From Yponomeuta sedellus (lineage: Eukaryota > Arthropoda > Insecta > Lepidoptera > Yponomeutidae): a DNA stretch of 64,000 nt. This document shows, one piece after another, positions 1-9,960 of the stretch; within the stretch, counting starts at the first letter, position 1, and every line of letters starts with the position of its first letter. The notes beneath the pieces are model-generated. The model was given only the letters and a program-made list of their open reading frames with translations, had not been told where the DNA came from and made no database searches. The stretch covers positions 7,390,487 to 7,454,486 of the forward strand of contig OW203738.1 in NCBI GenBank assembly GCA_934045075.1, read 5' to 3'. The position numbers and the translations under genes were made by a program.

Positions 1-501
1 TTTTGGTATTAATGGTCATGTGGCTACAATACCACTGGAGAATTGCAGAACGGTTAATTCGGAGTGGTACACGACCATTTGTTTGCCGGAAGTATTTGAA
101 GAAATACGCCAAAACAACCAGCGACGCAGAATCATACTTCACTATGACAATTCCAGCTATCATACATCTCAGGAAACAACTACATTTTTGGATGGTCAAA
201 AAATAGAATTGATGGGTCATCCACCGTACAGCCCTGATTTGGCTCCCAATGATTTCTATTTATTCCCAAATGTAAAGAATAAATTACGTGGTCAACGATT
301 TTCGACCCGTGAAGATGCGTTCAAACAGCACGTTTTGAAGATACCTCAATCAGAGTGGAAAAAGTGTTTTACAAATTGGTTTCATCGAATGCAAAAGTGC
401 ATCGATCATAGTGGAGAATACTTTGAAAAACAATAAAAGCATATTTAGCCATATACATTTGTTTATTTTTCCTATTCCGCATACATAAGTAGCAGGCCTC
501 G
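1..501 (+). mobile_element. mariner element, 3' half with terminal inverted repeat
   Basis: This comprises the transposase end plus about 65 bp of 3' flank. The right end is placed at 501 (...GCAGGCCTCG) because the next bases, TA at 502-503, are followed by sequence that continues another repeat (see 504-705). Read inward, the 3' terminal repeat would start CGAGGCCTGCTACTTATG. The matching 5' terminal repeat is off-window, so the repeat is inferred and not paired. Confidence 0.8.
2..436 (+). CDS. mariner transposase, C-terminal part (cut by window edge)
   Basis: The frame is open from base 2 to a TAA at 434-436, so the N-terminus lies outside the window. The visible ~144 residues are the C-terminal half of a Tc1/mariner-superfamily transposase, which cuts and rejoins the element's DNA at TA sites. 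The second catalytic Asp is in HYDNSSYHT and the third in PYSPDLAPNDFYLF. Counting gives 34 residues between them, the D,D34D spacing of true mariners. The ending KCIDHSGEYFEKQ is typical of the family. The translation has no frameshift or stop, so this part is intact. Whether the whole element is complete cannot be seen. No methionine is needed at the start because the frame runs in from upstream. Confidence 0.95.
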   Translation, partial: FGINGHVATIPLENCRTVNSEWYTTICLPEVFEEIRQNNQRRRIILHYDNSSYHTSQETTTFLDGQKIELMGHPPYSPDLAPNDFYLFPNVKNKLRGQRFSTREDAFKQHVLKIPQSEWKKCFTNWFHRMQKCIDHSGEYFEKQ

Positions 502-503
502 TA

Positions 504-705
504 CCTCGACTACTATCGGATAGAATCGGGTATATTCGTGTAATAGATGTTTACTTTGTATTGCTATTTACAACTTTACATAACTTTTCAAAATAGGGAA
601 GAAAAATTTTCTGCAGAGCAGGAAGTAGTAATACACTCTTGTGCTTTCGGCGAAAACCGAAGCCTACTCTTGAGCCCGAGGTATATTCTAAAATGTAACA
701 GACTA
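504..705 (-). mobile_element. short inverted-repeat element interrupted by the mariner
   Basis: The sequence matches in reverse the element at 54988-55216: CTACTATCGGATAGAATCGG versus its ATATCGGATAAAATCGG, then GTGTAATAGA, and at the far end GAGGTATATTCTAAAATGTAACAG. The mariner sits at the TA just inside its terminal repeat. No protein is encoded (non-autonomous). The middle (about 550-640) is poorly conserved with the sister copy. Boundaries are approximate. Confidence 0.7.
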
Positions 706-710
706 TATGG

Positions 711-2160
711 TCTTCTGTGCCTTACAATATTGCTCGAACAGTGGTACCGTGGGAGAAGTTGACAGGTGGACGCGCGCCGCGAGCAAGCCAACGAGCGGTG
801 CGCACACACTGCGCAAAAAACACCTCTTTATTTGTAACTATAGTGGGCGAGACGCGTAATTAGAAATGCTCAGTGAACGCGGTCTTTGGACTGGGGGGCC
901 GTCTCAACTGAGCTGATAATTTTTGTCATATCATTGTTATTTAAGAAAAAAATGTTCCGTATAGCATAATAAAAAAAAATGATACAAATTTTAAGTTCTG
1001 CACTTTTAAGCACTGTTAGATTGTAAATTTGTTATATTTTATTTAAGTCTAATATTTGCACACCTTAACTGGTAGAGCATGCATGTTCTATTATTAAACT
1101 GTACCAGCTACTTCAATGTATTTACCATGCTTTAGCAAATAAAATGTTTTACTTTAATCTATTTATAATGCATATTTATTCAATAATGGTTGTTTCATTC
1201 ACACGATATATCGGTAGTCTAGGAACATTGCATTCTATTGAAATTCTATTGCAAAACTATGTAAGTATAAGACCCTAAGGCCTATCAATTGGAATGAGCT
1301 GCAGGTCATACATAAAGTTATTAATATGTTTCATAACATATTTTAGGCCTAAGTTACCAAATAAACGGTACTGTAGAAAATTTATTACTCTGTTATTGTA
1401 GCTATTATCTAAGCCATTTAGGAATAAGTTTGCCACTTTTTTGGGTACACTTCCAGGGAATAAGACCGTTATCTCATTGTCCATATGTCCATAAGTATAT
1501 TATTATTTTGTGAACATTTGGCATAATATCTTCTTAGAAATACTAAACACTTTTAAATACAAATATGTTAAACACTAACAAATATAACTGACTATTAATT
1601 GTTAAGATAGATATTATAGCCACTACCTTAAACTATTACCTCAGTTAATTTCATAAAGACACCAAATTATTTGTCTGTCCTAGTACGGAGGCATCGCCAG
1701 ATCGCCACCGGTACCAATAACGGTGCAGACTGGTAGTATAAATAAAAATATTTGTTTTATTTACGCTAGTAATTGCAATCTACTACAACATGCCGAGAAA
1801 CAGTAAACTAGTCTGTCGACTGGTTTCGAGTTCATTATTTCTGTTTACTGGCTCTTATTTTAAACGAGACTTTTGTAGATAAGTTTTGTCGCACGCATAG
1901 CTTGCAACGGTACCCACTTTTTGCTAGGACGTTTTTTAAATCCATTTATAGCATTGAGTTATATTCTTGACTTTATAGATACAATCTTCACTCGTCATTA
2001 ATTTAATTTCATCCGTGCTGACATTACCAAAGAAGGCAAGAGCGAACATCGATACCGCTCTGCAAATAAATCCAAAAAACGCCAAATTCGATTAAATAAA
2101 CTACCTAAAAGGCTTAATCATACAAAGAAAGTATGTACTCACATAAAAATCTAAGTGCTA
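711..2160. other. no gene seen; AT-rich, one GC-rich patch
   Basis: Position 730-810 is GC-rich (GGACGCGCGCCGCGAGC...). The rest is AT-rich with no repeat or open frame I can support. Short frames here have no recognisable domain. Confidence 0.5.
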
Positions 2161-2250
2161 GAAAGGCATATTATACCGCGTAACGTTTGACACGTGATCA
2201 GCAAAATCAACGCACGCGCATGTCGCTCGTAGCGATTCTGACCTGTCACT

Positions 2251-2598
2251 TTGTATGCGGGGCGCGTCGCGCGCGCCACCCGAGGACGCCCGAGCCCCCC
2301 CGAAGATGCCCGAACGCAGTCGTGGGAAAACGCGGCAGGTGCTACGGATCCCGAGCACTTCTTACTGAGTAAACACTCCAGCGTATACAAAATTATAACC
2401 GCCTTGAAGCGTCTGTGTAAATGGAAAACATATTTTGTGTGCTTAATGATACTGCTTACTTTTTTGGTTCTGTTCACTTATCAGGCGACAGTATTTTTTG
2501 CGCGCGTTTTTGACGCACTAAATGCGGCGTGGTTTTATTATTTGGTCCTCTTGTTGTCATGCACTCTTAATTATTGGTTCGTGCTTGAGAAACTATAA
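2251..2598 (+). other. unrecognised open frame, 115 codons, doubtful
   Basis: The frame begins in a CpG-rich patch (2240-2345) and ends in AT-rich DNA. Residues 1-40 are Arg/Pro-rich. Residues 55-115 contain two hydrophobic stretches that could be membrane helices (FVCLMILLTFLVLFTY and WFYYLVLLLSCTLNYW). No family is recognised. Low-complexity hydrophobic runs are easily produced by T-rich DNA, so this may be chance. A host exon or part of an old transposon is possible. The splice context and start cannot be settled from sequence alone. Confidence 0.15.
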
Positions 2599-2699
2599 AT
2601 GCAAGCTAGGCGAGTCGTGACCTTTACTCTGAGACGCAAAATGGAAATATAAAAGTTTCGCTCGTTGTTTTTAATACCGTTGCTTGTTATCCATATGTA

Positions 2700-3270
2700 A
2701 TGAGTGAATAATCAACTGTATTTTAGCCTTGAAGAGTTAACGGTGCAGGCTGGACAGGGCGACGAGGAGTAGAGCAGAAATAAAATGGGAGCCTTGCTGA
2801 AACAAGTTTTTGTTGCAAGACGATTTTTCCTTGTATGTCTTATTTAACTATGTTGGAGCCCAGTAATCTGTAAAAGACTTCGTCAAAGAAATACAAAAGG
2901 AAACAGGGAGATAATGAAAGCTCTACATTGTTACTCGTGTCAGAATGCAATCATAAAGAAGGCCTAATGGGAGCTAGCTTCTAGCCAGTCCAGATGCAAT
3001 AATGATAACTTATTAACCGCAAACAAATCCATGTTTATTTCACTGGGGTTGGCAGAAAATTACATGGTCAGTGCGTAGCTAAAAGTTCCGAGTATTGTTA
3101 TGTCTAGATATACTCGTACTAAAGAGGGAGAAGTAAAGAATGGTAATTGCGGGATCTCCTGGCACAGGTGTTGTACACTTAAAAGGAGATCTCAACCTTG
3201 TAAATTCTGTTTGGAAAATGTTTTGTTTAAGAAATAAATTTATTTTATTTTATTTTATTACTGTAATAAC
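2700..3270 (+). repeat. probable retroelement 3' end with TTTTA-type tail
   Basis: A unit ending GAAATAAATTTATTTTATTT at 3231-3262 looks like the polyadenylated, simple-repeat tail of a non-LTR element. The upstream boundary is not visible. No coding sequence is recognised. Confidence 0.35.
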
Positions 3271-4555
3271 GCAAAATCTTAATAGAATAGGACACCATTA
3301 ATTCATATGAAATTATCTTGGATACAAATATAATTCCATTAAATATCATATTAATTTCTACGTTACCGTGTAATCAGTTTACAGTCAATCACTTCTCGGA
3401 GATTCTCTTATTCTGGTTTTCAAGGAATTGAGTGAACCCTAAAATCAAGCTCATTGTGTACATATTGAGAATCCATTTAGGTTTATAAAGCCACGCTTCC
3501 AAGAACACACATTGGCCTATAATTCACTGAAATAAAGTACAATCCAGTTTTACTTACCACTCATTACTCGTGCTTTATTGCAGGATAATGGTAGCAAATT
3601 ACTACATGTTTTATTCTATACTAATATTATGTTTATTATGTGACACTTCAGGTTTTTTTTCAACTTTTAGTGATAATAATAACAGCGACCCTCAAAGATT
3701 TCTCGTTTGATATTAGTAGATGTGAATGACTGAAGAAGCCGAATTAGATACTGAAAACCCGGGTCTATGTTTTATAACACAACATAGTTTGGATTGATAA
3801 TTTGTTGTAAATTGCGTGGTCGATTGGTACAGTTTGTCATACTATTGTTAATCTAAATACAATGTATCTCAAATTGTCAAAGTGAACCATAAATTCTAGT
3901 GCAATGAAGTGGGTCCATAGTCACAATGTGTAAGATACAGTTCAATTTTCCATTTGATTAGCCATTGAATTCAAAATTTTCAAGCCTAACTGCTTAAAAA
4001 TTTTTAGCTCTTTTATGAACAATTTACTGGCATTTAGTTGTAATAAGGGTAGTCTTTGAGTATTAGGTCTGATCCCGCTCGCAACTGTTCTTCTTCCACT
4101 TCAGACCTTTTTGCACCCCAAATACTGTCCAACAGTTTTCTGCCTCGACATTTAAATTTGACATGAAGTGTATTGTTTGTCACTCGAAAAGTTACCTTCA
4201 ATTCTGCTGCATATTTTTATGCACCCCATACTTAGTTGATTCAGGGTGAACAAATAAATCCACCGAGTTACATGCGAAAATGTTCTTCGCAAATATGTAA
4301 TTGCTAACTATAACTTCTCAGCCTCAAGGCCCTCTAACGGAAGGAACGCCCAAAAAGCGTGCGTTTAAATCCCCATCATAATGTAATTGTAATGAATGAG
4401 GACCGGAGTAAAATGTCACTGCGCCGTAGGCGATCGGCGAAGTAGTTAGCGTGCCCTGAAAAATTACTTTCCGCCCCCGGCAGGCAAATGCGACAGAACC
4501 AGAATCAGTACCTCAGAGGAACAGGAACAATTCTCACTTCATTAGCAAATAATTT
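3271..4555. other. no gene seen
   Basis: AT-rich sequence with no supported open frame or tandem structure. A slightly GC-richer stretch at 4330-4520 may be an unidentified repeat. Confidence 0.4.
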
Positions 4556-4604
4556 GTAGTAGTATTTCTTAATGATTCGCGATACTCAAACCTAGTTATA
4601 TATT

Positions 4605-4829
4605 AACGGGTCTAATCGCGATTATTTATTAGGTTAGGTTGTGTGTCGGCCAGCTGCGAAAAATTAAAAGTGACTACCCACAATAATTGACTGTACTCGC
4701 CACTTCAGTCTACCCGAGACCACGGCAACTGTAACGCTGCCGAAACGTCGGCAAATAAGGTAATTACGTTTTACCTACAGAACATAAAAAAGAGGTTATA
4801 CCTAATAAATAATCGCGATTAGACCCGTT
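4605..4829. mobile_element. inverted-repeat element with 29-bp perfect ends
   Basis: The left end 4605-4633 (AACGGGTCTAATCGCGATTA...) and right end 4801-4829 are exact reverse complements over 29 bp. The interior includes CTGCCGAAACGTCGGC and GTAATTACGTTTTACC. Relatives of the arm plus flank recur at 8324-8350, 39655-39735, 41800-41865 and 46535-46660. No coding sequence, so it is non-autonomous. Confidence 0.75.
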
Positions 4830-4839
4830 CAATATAATA

Positions 4840-5540
4840 TATGACTAAATCATTTGTATACGACTTTAAGCTTAAGGCTTATTATTATTATTGCTGCTGT
4901 ATTCGGTATTATTATTGCTTTTAGTGAAGAAAAAGATTGCGAGAAAAACCTCCCCTGTGACAATAAAGAAAGTATAATTCTTAATTGACTCTAAAGGACT
5001 AGTAGAACGGTACTCAATTTGACTAATTATACAGGTAGTTCAAATATTTTGTAAATTAAATGTTGGCGTCATGGTATCATGATGCAAAGTTAGCTTGCAT
5101 CATGATACCTTGGATACGATCCAACTATTCAATGACTAAGCACTTGGTATGACTACTGGAGTTTAAATCTAATGATTGGTATGATTATTATTACTGATAT
5201 ATTACTCCTGGAGTGTAAGTCATTACTGTTGCAGACAGTCTGAATTTGGGATACAAACTTTCTTAGCCCAAGCTATCGGGTTGTCCTTCTGTACTTGAAA
5301 AACACTTAATGACCAATATATTATTATGAAATTAATTGTATAGCACAGCGTCTGTGACACAAATATGGCACGTTTCCCCTGAAGCTAGTTAAAAGCAGTT
5401 TTTTCTCAGCCAAATTACGTATTCAAGTAGCCAACGTAAAGGGACGATTAAGCATAATTTACTATCCTTTGACCACTTTACAAATTGTACCAAACAAGGA
5501 ACAATAACTTTGTAAATCATAGTAATTACTTCCTGATTAT
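4840..5540. other. no gene seen; local inverted ATCATGATAC motif
   Basis: Nothing protein-coding is supported. At 5070-5110 the words GGTATCATGATGCAA and TTGCATCATGATACC are adjacent inverted repeats of about 15 bp. Confidence 0.4.
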
Positions 5541-5544
5541 ATTC

Positions 5545-5640
5545 TTTTTAATGCACTAACCCGTGCTAAGGACAATTTAAAAAAAGCCTCTTAAAGCTCT
5601 TCTCTTTTACCCTCTAAATAGTTTTTTTAAAATGACTTCC
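5545..5640 (-). repeat. fragment of tRNA-derived SINE family A
   Basis: It contains TTTTTAATGCACTAACCCGT and CTAAGGACAATTT, shared with copies at 16545, 38570 and 40690, and a degraded CTCTAAATAGTTTTT. The tRNA-like head is missing. Confidence 0.55.
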
Positions 5641-5644
5641 TGAA

Positions 5645-5845
5645 CATAAAAATTATTATAATGACAAACACTTGTCTTGGTCCCAAACTAGGATACCCTG
5701 TGCTATGGTAACCAGGCAAGGACATCACAAACATGGAAATACACCCAGACTGAGTCCACTTGCACTGATCTAATACGGTGGCCTCCGGAATCGAGCCCAC
5801 GACCTCTAATTCGGTAGACAAGATTTTTAACCGCTAGACATCGAG
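5645..5845 (-). mobile_element. tRNA-derived SINE family B, near full length
   Basis: Read on the minus strand it has an A-box-like GTCTAGCGGTTA, a B box GGGCTCGATTCC, then a body containing GGCCTCAGTCTGGGTGTATT-like sequence and TTGCCTGGTTACCATAGCAC. The body is shared with 6185, 9740, 13548, 20230, 48885, 54195 and 57665. The RNA polymerase III promoter boxes give the tRNA origin. Confidence 0.75.
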
Positions 5846-6184
5846 TCAGTCAATTAAGTTAGTAAGAATAAGCAAGACTACAGATAAAAAACGGAGTAAA
5901 CCTGCGTTGTGTCCTCTGCTTGTCGATTGGAAACAAAGTCGTTACCGCCATTACCATAAAGGTTAATTACTTACAAACGGTTGGTCATATGACCACTTCA
6001 ACGGTCGCATAACGCACGGACCGGAACATGACGTACCGATCCGGAACAGGACAGAATGTGCGGAACAAGTCACGCGATGTAACAGGTAGGTAACACGAAG
6101 TAAACATCCAGAAGGTTATCAGAGCAAAACGCGAAATATCAAGGCACTTATTGGAGTAACTTCTTTAAATAACTTCGACTGTCA

Positions 6185-6370
6185 CGTTGGTCTTGCCGTT
6201 AAGGTGCTTGGGTACCAAGACAGAGGACGTGGGTTCGATTCCCACTGGGGGGCTGCCGTACATTTGTACAAATGGTCTCAATCTGGATGTATTTTCACGC
6301 CCGGTTACGATAGCACAGGGTATCCTAGTTTGGGACCAGGTCAAGTGATTGTGTTGTGTGGAAGTTATTA
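6185..6370 (+). mobile_element. tRNA-derived SINE family B
   Basis: The B-box region is GTGGGTTCGATTCCCACT. Then come TTTGTACAAATGGTCTCA and GGGTATCCTAGTTTGGGACC, ending GTGTTGTGTGGAAGTTATTAG. Same family as 5645-5845 in opposite orientation. Confidence 0.75.
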
Positions 6371-6540
6371 GTATAATTATATTTACTGCTACTGCTAGGG
6401 CAACAGAGGACCAAGGGGTCGTCCCGAACAGTTACAAAATAACGTAAAGTTGTACATACATTGTGGCTGTTCTTCTTTTTGTAGTTTGGTTCACATATTG
6501 TGGTATAATTGAAATTATATTCAAATATTATTAAATGTGC

Positions 6541-6660
6541 TTAATTTTAAAAACCTATTTAGAGGCTAAAAATTCTACCCATGCCGGGACTCGAACCCGC
6601 GACCTCTGGCTAACCGTACCAGCACTCTCCCAACTGAGCCAATGGGCGACTACCGGCATC
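6541..6660 (-). mobile_element. tRNA-derived SINE family A
   Basis: On the minus strand there is an A box TTGGCTCAGTTGGGAGAG, an anticodon-like arm, a B box GGGTTCGAGTCCC, then CATGGGTAGAATTTTTAGCC and TCTAAATAGG. Both polymerase III boxes are well preserved. It is not a real tRNA gene, because the acceptor stem does not pair and the body is repeated. Confidence 0.8.
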
Positions 6661-6834
6661 AGTGAAATTTCGAACCTCTTTACAATACTCTCTGTATTAC
6701 TTGCAGGCAGCGACATCTGGCTGAAGTAATTTGCATCACTTGCAGCCCCGACGTGACTTGGACTTAATTACCCCGCTTGGCCATAGCGGACTGGCAATTT
6801 CAAGCACTGAGTTATTTGAACACTCAGATTTCTA

Positions 6835-6900
6835 CACGATGTTTTTTCTCTCTCTGGGAGAAGGCCTGTATTCTGCAGTGGGACATCATTAGGCTATGGT
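6835..6900 (+). repeat. 3' end of SINE family C
   Basis: CTCTCTGGGAGAAGGCCTGT and TGCAGTGGGACAT match the 3' part of the copies at 45995, 48455 and 60795. Confidence 0.5.
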
Positions 6901-7137
6901 ATTTTGATTTTGTAGAGTCATGCAGACTCGACACAGACCTTCTGTGCCCTCGTACTCTATACGGATAAAGCTTCCCTTTATAATAAAGGTCAATTTCGAT
7001 TGTTATCGATGGACGCAAGGCGGTTTATGTGACATCAAAAAAGCCCACTGAGACAGGTTGGGGTGGGTGCTATGCTTCCAGGGCTTTTGATAACAACCCT
7101 ATTTAATCCATGCTTATAAAAGCATGGATTTTTTCAT

Positions 7138-7290
7138 GAGCACTGGTAGCGCAGCGCCCGCGTACCATTTGGGAAGCCGTGGGTTTAAATCTCGACATTT
7201 ACCAATGACTTTTTAAGCTACATAGATTTGTGATGTCGTAGTAACAATTATTCGTTTGTGAAGGAAGACATCGTGACATAGTTTCTGAGG
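7138..7290 (+). mobile_element. SINE family C, 5' part
   Basis: A degraded tRNA-like head GCACTGGTAGCGCAGCGCCC and GTGGGTTTAAATCTC is followed by ACATTTACCAATGACTTT and TGTGAAGGAAGACATCGTGA. These are shared with the better head at 34929-35160. Confidence 0.6.
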
Positions 7291-7619
7291 TATTTATATG
7301 TCTCAGCGTTTGTTACATGCAATAGAACAACTATGAGGCTAAGAGTGGAAATCTCAGATCTAACTATAAGTAGGAGCATGGATTTGGTGGGATATACGGT
7401 ATAGTTGAAGTTGGTGACCAGTGTGTGTACGGCACGCGTCCTGGCCTCGGAGTACCGACGTTGATCTACCAAACGCGTGACTGGCGCGGGCGCAGCACGG
7501 GCGGACGTTCAACGTTAATTATTATTATGGCTGCTAAAGGGAATCAATTCTATATTTTATGTTACCTACTTACATATATTTTAATATATTATCAGTGTTT
7601 TAAATATTATCAATGAAAC

Positions 7620-8080
7620 CCAAAATCTAGCTATACTCACCGAGCATAACATATCAAGTTGTTAATAGGTCACTATCAAGCATCCTACCTATAAACTCAG
7701 TGCTCAGCGTTGATAAGTGCTCAACCTATTTTAAGATCCTTGAGCATTCTGCCTTGAATAAGATACGAGTATCTTAATACGATCTTAACGCGGCGGAAAA
7801 CTAATCGAGTTCAAACGAATAAAGATAGCCAAGCCACCCACTTATCTTTTAACGAACTCCTAAAACCCGTGAAGCCCTGACCGACCATTAATAGATTCCA
7901 CCCGACCTGTAGAGGGTCGGCCTCTCCGGGGCCACTCCGAAAATCGATTATCTCCGAAAATCTGCATCGAATTATTGAGATAAAATTAATTGGCTACCAC
8001 CGGTCTTCCGCGTTGATTGCCGGGGAGAAAAAAAGCCTCGCACACGTGGTCACTACCGTTCATTTACGAGGCGAATTATG
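7620..8080. other. no gene seen
   Basis: Non-repetitive as far as I can see. Becomes GC-richer toward 7900-7990. Confidence 0.35.
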
Positions 8081-8084
8081 CGTA

Positions 8085-8295
8085 GTGTGGCAGGTGGCAG
8101 GTGGGCCGGTGGGAACCCGGGGTTGGGGCCGCTTCCCACGATCGCGTTATTCACCACGGCGCACCTGCGCGCGCCCTTAACGGGGATGCACGCACACGCC
8201 CGCCACGCGAAGGAGAGCGTCGATTAGGCGCGCGCGAGTGTGCGTGCGCGCGGGGAGATGCGCGGGCGCACTTTACTTGGAAAGTTTGACCATTG
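8085..8295. other. GC/CpG-rich island
   Basis: About 200 bp dense in CpG (GCGCGCGAGTGTGCGTGCGC) inside AT-rich DNA. No TATA box or exon structure like that at 17.9 kb is seen, so it is only a candidate regulatory region. Its open frames are Arg-rich artefacts of GC content. Confidence 0.3.
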
Positions 8296-8299
8296 ACTC

Positions 8300-9735
8300 G
8301 CGATGCATGTAAAAGTTATACATTTAAATGATCGCGATTAGACTCGTCAAAGATGTATGTTTGTAACGGTTGTGCAAATAATTATAATTAATAACCATTA
8401 TAATTATTATAATGGTTCAAAAGAGATTTTCTGAACATTATACATTAAATAGGGAGAATCTTCAAATCAACCGAAAATTATGTATTTCCATGTTATTGAA
8501 ATAACGTTAAACTTGAAAACCGTTTTTAAGGTTTGAGATAATTAGAACTTTTCCAAAAAGCAGGTTTGCATTTTTGACTTTTTATCTTGAGTTCATACGA
8601 TCGTAATATTCAAAATTCTGGCTGTTTCTTTGAAATAATATTGCTGGTAGCATAAGCTCCCGATATTATCATTGTGACTATAGCCACAGTAAAAAATCCT
8701 AAGACAATTGAAATTATAAGCTCAAAATTAAATCTTGCTCTTGAATCCGGAACCCAAGTCAAGACCTAATGGGTATAATGCTAAACCTGTGAGTGTGTGT
8801 GAGAGTCTTTGCGGGGGTAAACACAGGCCGGTTCAAGTTACAAAGGATTTATTAAAGCGCTCGCGTTGAAGGGGTGCTTATGACTCCACCTCTACATGTG
8901 TGGGTGATGTGTGCTTTTACAGGTGTGCCGGTGTGGGTCGGTGTTTGATTTATTCATGGCTGTGTAAATTTATTAGATAAGCAACATGGTGTGGAGTAGC
9001 GAGGTTTTTGTTGCGAGTGCGGGCTGCCGTTGCGAAATGGGAGCTTTTTATGGTTCCGTGTCTCGAAAGGAAAAACGGAATCCTTTATCTCTCTCCTCCT
9101 TTCTTAGGATCTTCTTCTTTCGTGTCGAAAGCGTCGACTCCTCCTTGGACATCTCGCTCTTTTCAAGACCTTTTTATCAGGAATGGGTAGAGGGATTAAA
9201 TCGTTTATTACGAAATGCGTCGGTTCTGTGAAAATGGAAAAAAATCCAAAACAGTTTATGTAAAATTTAACTTATATTTAAAATTAAAGTTTATTTCTGA
9301 GTAATAGATAGCACAAATTATTTTAGCTCGTCCATATGTCTGCAAGGCCTTACACCACAGGTATAGGAAAACCGTTAATTTGTACTCATTTCAGACTAAA
9401 AAAATATTGCAAATCTTATGTCTTCGCATTTGGGTCGTATGAGAGTATTATTCTTTATTACAAAGTTAAGTTTGTAATCGATTGTGCCTTCAATCGGAAC
9501 CTGCAAAACGCGAGTACTACATGTACTTTTCCGGTGTTTTTTTCGTCATGATGTCGTTTAAAAGTAACGGTCAGTGGGCCAGCACACAACTATCGATCTT
9601 ATACTTCTTACATACAAGTATCAAATTTAACCAACAAGTTACGTAGATAAACATACTTATGCCCTATTCTATAGACCATCATGAAACAGAAGTCAAATCC
9701 ATACCTGTCATAATAAAGTTTTATAAGTTTTCTTA
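8300..9735. other. mostly unannotated; small hairpin at 8393-8417
   Basis: A relative of the 4605 element's arm occurs at 8324-8350. AACCATTATAA/TTATAATGGTT at 8393-8417 forms an 11-bp stem with a 3-nt loop. 8780-9230 is T/G-rich and not recognised. No domain-bearing frame. Confidence 0.35.
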
Positions 9736-9739
9736 ATTA

Positions 9740-9960
9740 CTGCCTCGTGGATCTAGCGGTATCACGTCTGATTACCATGCCGGTGGTCGTGGATTCGATT
9801 CCCACGGGGGCCGCCGTACGTTTGTTCACAAAGGCCTCGGTCTGGGTGTTATCCAAGTTTGTTATGTTCTTGCCTGGTTATGCTATTACAGGGTAAGTAA
9901 GTATAATTTTAAGACCATGACAAGTAATTGTGTTGTGTGGATGTTGTTATTAGTAACACT
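9740..9960 (+). mobile_element. tRNA-derived SINE family B, near full length
   Basis: The head is GGATCTAGCGGTATCACG with B box GGATTCGATTCCCACG. The body has AAAGGCCTCGGTCTGGGTGT and CTTGCCTGGTTATGC. The end is TGTGTTGTGTGGATGTTGTT. It is one of the clearest copies for defining the family. Confidence 0.8.

Noticed and set aside
588..809. 73-codon minus frame in GC-rich patch
   Set aside because: Runs across the short inverted-repeat element boundary and has no recognisable domain.
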